Shown here piece by piece: positions 5,695 to 7,082 of a stretch of 7,082 bases of DNA (its first letter is position 1; each line of letters begins with the position of its first letter). The position numbers and the translations under genes were made by a program. The stretch spans positions 1 through 7,082 of the forward strand of contig JAQCHR010000187.1 in NCBI GenBank assembly GCA_027619655.1, given 5' to 3'. A model generated the notes under the pieces. That model worked only from the letters and a program-made list of their open reading frames with translations, ran no database searches and was not told the DNA's origin. This DNA comes from Pseudomonadota bacterium. Its GTDB lineage: Bacteria > Pseudomonadota > Alphaproteobacteria > UBA8366 > GCA-2717185.

Positions 5695-7082
5695 GTGAAC
5701 AGGGTGGATAGCGCAGGTTCAGCAACGCAGGCGTCGTGGTCACGGCGTTTTTTTGTGCGCGCTTTCCGTGAGCGCGAGTTGCTGCTTCGCTCCAACGGCC
5801 GGGTCCGGTTCCTGCGGCTTACGGCGCGCCTGCAGATTTGTATCGCGGCGCTGTTTGCGCTTGCCGCTGTCTGGATCGCCGGCGGAACGGTTTTTTCCTT
5901 TTATGGACAACAATTTGTCGCCGAACGTGACAGTCGCTTGGAACAGTCGCGCGTGGCCTATGAAGACCTGCTGGACGAAATTGGTATTTATCAACGCAAG
6001 GTTGCCGAGGTCACCGGCAAGCTGCGGCAGAACCAGCAGGACCTCTTCCGCCAGTTTGCCTGGGCGGATGAGCTGGAGGCGAAAGCCAGGGCGAAGACGG
6101 TCGCCAATACGGCGAAATCACCCAATGTCGCGGCGATTACCCAGTCCCGGAGCGTCATGCGACAGCATCTGACCCAGTTGGAAACGGATCTCCGGAGCAT
6201 GACCGGGCTGGATTTGCTGCTGAAGGATTCCCTGAATTCCATTCGTTCCGACCTGCAGGAAGCCGCCGCCGAGCGCAAGAAGGGATACCAGGCGCGGGCC
6301 AACCTGCTGGGCAAGCTGGACCGGTACCAGGTTGCATTGCGGCAATCCGAGGAAACGGTGGCCGAGCTTCGCGCGGGAAAACAGGAGATTGCGCGGGCGC
6401 TGGCGGAGGAACGGGAAAACCTGCAGCGCATCCGCGCGGCGCGGTCGGAACTGGCGGAAAGCCTGGCGGATGCTCGGCGTTCGGTTGCGCAAAAGGAACG
6501 CGAGAACGCGGATCTGGAAACCCTGATTTCGGAAACCCGGCAGGAACTGGCGCTGTCGCATGCGGATTACGACCGGATCTCATCGGTCCGCGCCGAACTG
6601 GACGTACGCCTGGCGGCGACGGAAGGCGCCATGAAGGCGGAAGTGGAGCGTAGCAATCAGCTTGAAGCCAGCATGAAATCCGTTGTCGCCCATCTGGCGC
6701 GGGAAACCGGGCTGACGGACGAATACAATCCGGCGCGGGAGCCTCTCGACAAGCGGGCGGCGTATCTTCTGGACCGGCTGCGCATGCTGCACGAGGCCCG
6801 GACCGGCCTGATCGAGACCCTGAATGAGCGGACGACCGGATCGATCGAGGATGCCGAACGGATCGTCGGCATGACGGGACTGAACGTGGATACGGTCGTT
6901 GCCGGCATCGAAGAAATGGAGACGCTCGGCAAGGGCGGGCCGTTCATCGCCGCCCTACCGGATAGCGTCGCAGGCGACGGCTTCGCCGGCAAGGTCACGG
7001 GGCTGGACGACAAGCTGACCCGCCTCGGCGTGCTGCAGATTGCCCTGCGCTCCATTCCGCTTGTCGCGCCGGTCGACGCCTT
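5695..7082 (+). CDS. DUF5930-type membrane-anchored M23 peptidase, N-terminal part (cut by window edge)
   Basis: A single frame is open for 462 codons to the right edge. From GTG 5695 the product has a basic cytoplasmic segment with RERELLLRSNGRVRFLRL (about 26-43), one membrane helix (about 46-69), a long periplasmic coiled coil (clearest at about 205-335, rich in Glu, Arg, Ala, Leu), and a conserved tail including TTGSIEDAERIVGMTGL and GKGGPFIAALP. It ends at IPLVAPVDA, the place where the M23 zinc peptidase domain usually begins. I recognise this layout as DUF5930-M23, seen in alphaproteobacterial cell-wall DD-endopeptidases, including LmdC-type proteins that work with bactofilins. The catalytic His and Asp residues are outside the window, so activity cannot be judged. 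In-frame codons open back to 5647 but contain no start codon; GTG 5704 is an alternative start. Confidence 0.83.
   Translation, partial: MNRVDSAGSATQASWSRRFFVRAFRERELLLRSNGRVRFLRLTARLQICIAALFALAAVWIAGGTVFSFYGQQFVAERDSRLEQSRVAYEDLLDEIGIYQRKVAEVTGKLRQNQQDLFRQFAWADELEAKARAKTVANTAKSPNVAAITQSRSVMRQHLTQLETDLRSMTGLDLLLKDSLNSIRSDLQEAAAERKKGYQARANLLGKLDRYQVALRQSEETVAELRAGKQEIARALAEERENLQRIRAARSELAESLADARRSVAQKERENADLETLISETRQELALSHADYDRISSVRAELDVRLAATEGAMKAEVERSNQLEASMKSVVAHLARETGLTDEYNPAREPLDKRAAYLLDRLRMLHEARTGLIETLNERTTGSIEDAERIVGMTGLNVDTVVAGIEEMETLGKGGPFIAALPDSVAGDGFAGKVTGLDDKLTRLGVLQIALRSIPLVAPVDA

Noticed and set aside
5748..5754. Run of seven T at the start of the M23 gene as a slippage site
   Set aside because: The frame is continuous through it with family-typical sequence on the downstream side; a single run is not enough evidence.

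Overview
The window reads as chromosomal DNA of a GC-rich Gram-negative bacterium, most likely an alphaproteobacterium (Rhodospirillales-like). This rests on protein flavour: a DUF5930-type membrane-anchored M23 peptidase, a DUF3105 membrane protein, a YfbR-like HD protein and an amidase-signature enzyme, with Shine-Dalgarno-led starts throughout. The species call is inference. I see no rRNA, tRNA, CRISPR array, insertion sequence or phage gene.

Left part, minus strand (1-3590): an HD-domain phosphohydrolase (3590-3015), then an amidase (2966-1560) 48 nt downstream, then after a 241-nt gap a GNAT-nitrilase fusion gene (1318 to beyond the left edge). The fusion gene is broken by a frameshift near 394-401. 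The GNAT domain and the nitrilase catalytic Glu are in one frame; the nitrilase Lys and Cys are in another, which runs off the window. This gene is visibly less GC-rich than its neighbours.

Right part, plus strand (3647-7082): a classical short-chain dehydrogenase/reductase is transcribed divergently from the HD gene across only 56 bp. After a 179-bp gap come a 90-residue unrecognised protein with a Cys/His cluster, then a single-pass membrane protein with a DUF3105 domain, and after a 158-bp structured leader a long open frame (5695 to the right edge, 462 codons). That last frame has a short basic cytoplasmic segment, one membrane helix, a long coiled coil and the start of the region that normally leads into an M23 endopeptidase domain. 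The catalytic domain itself lies outside the window.

The genes do not form one evident pathway. The HD, amidase and GNAT-nitrilase genes are co-oriented catabolic or housekeeping enzymes. The DUF3105 and M23 genes are co-oriented envelope proteins. I do not see a convincing undescribed multi-gene system. The points most worth checking are the disrupted GNAT-nitrilase gene, the structured leader with a possible overlapping mini-ORF before the M23 gene, and the two small or unknown-function proteins with clustered metal-ligand-type residues.
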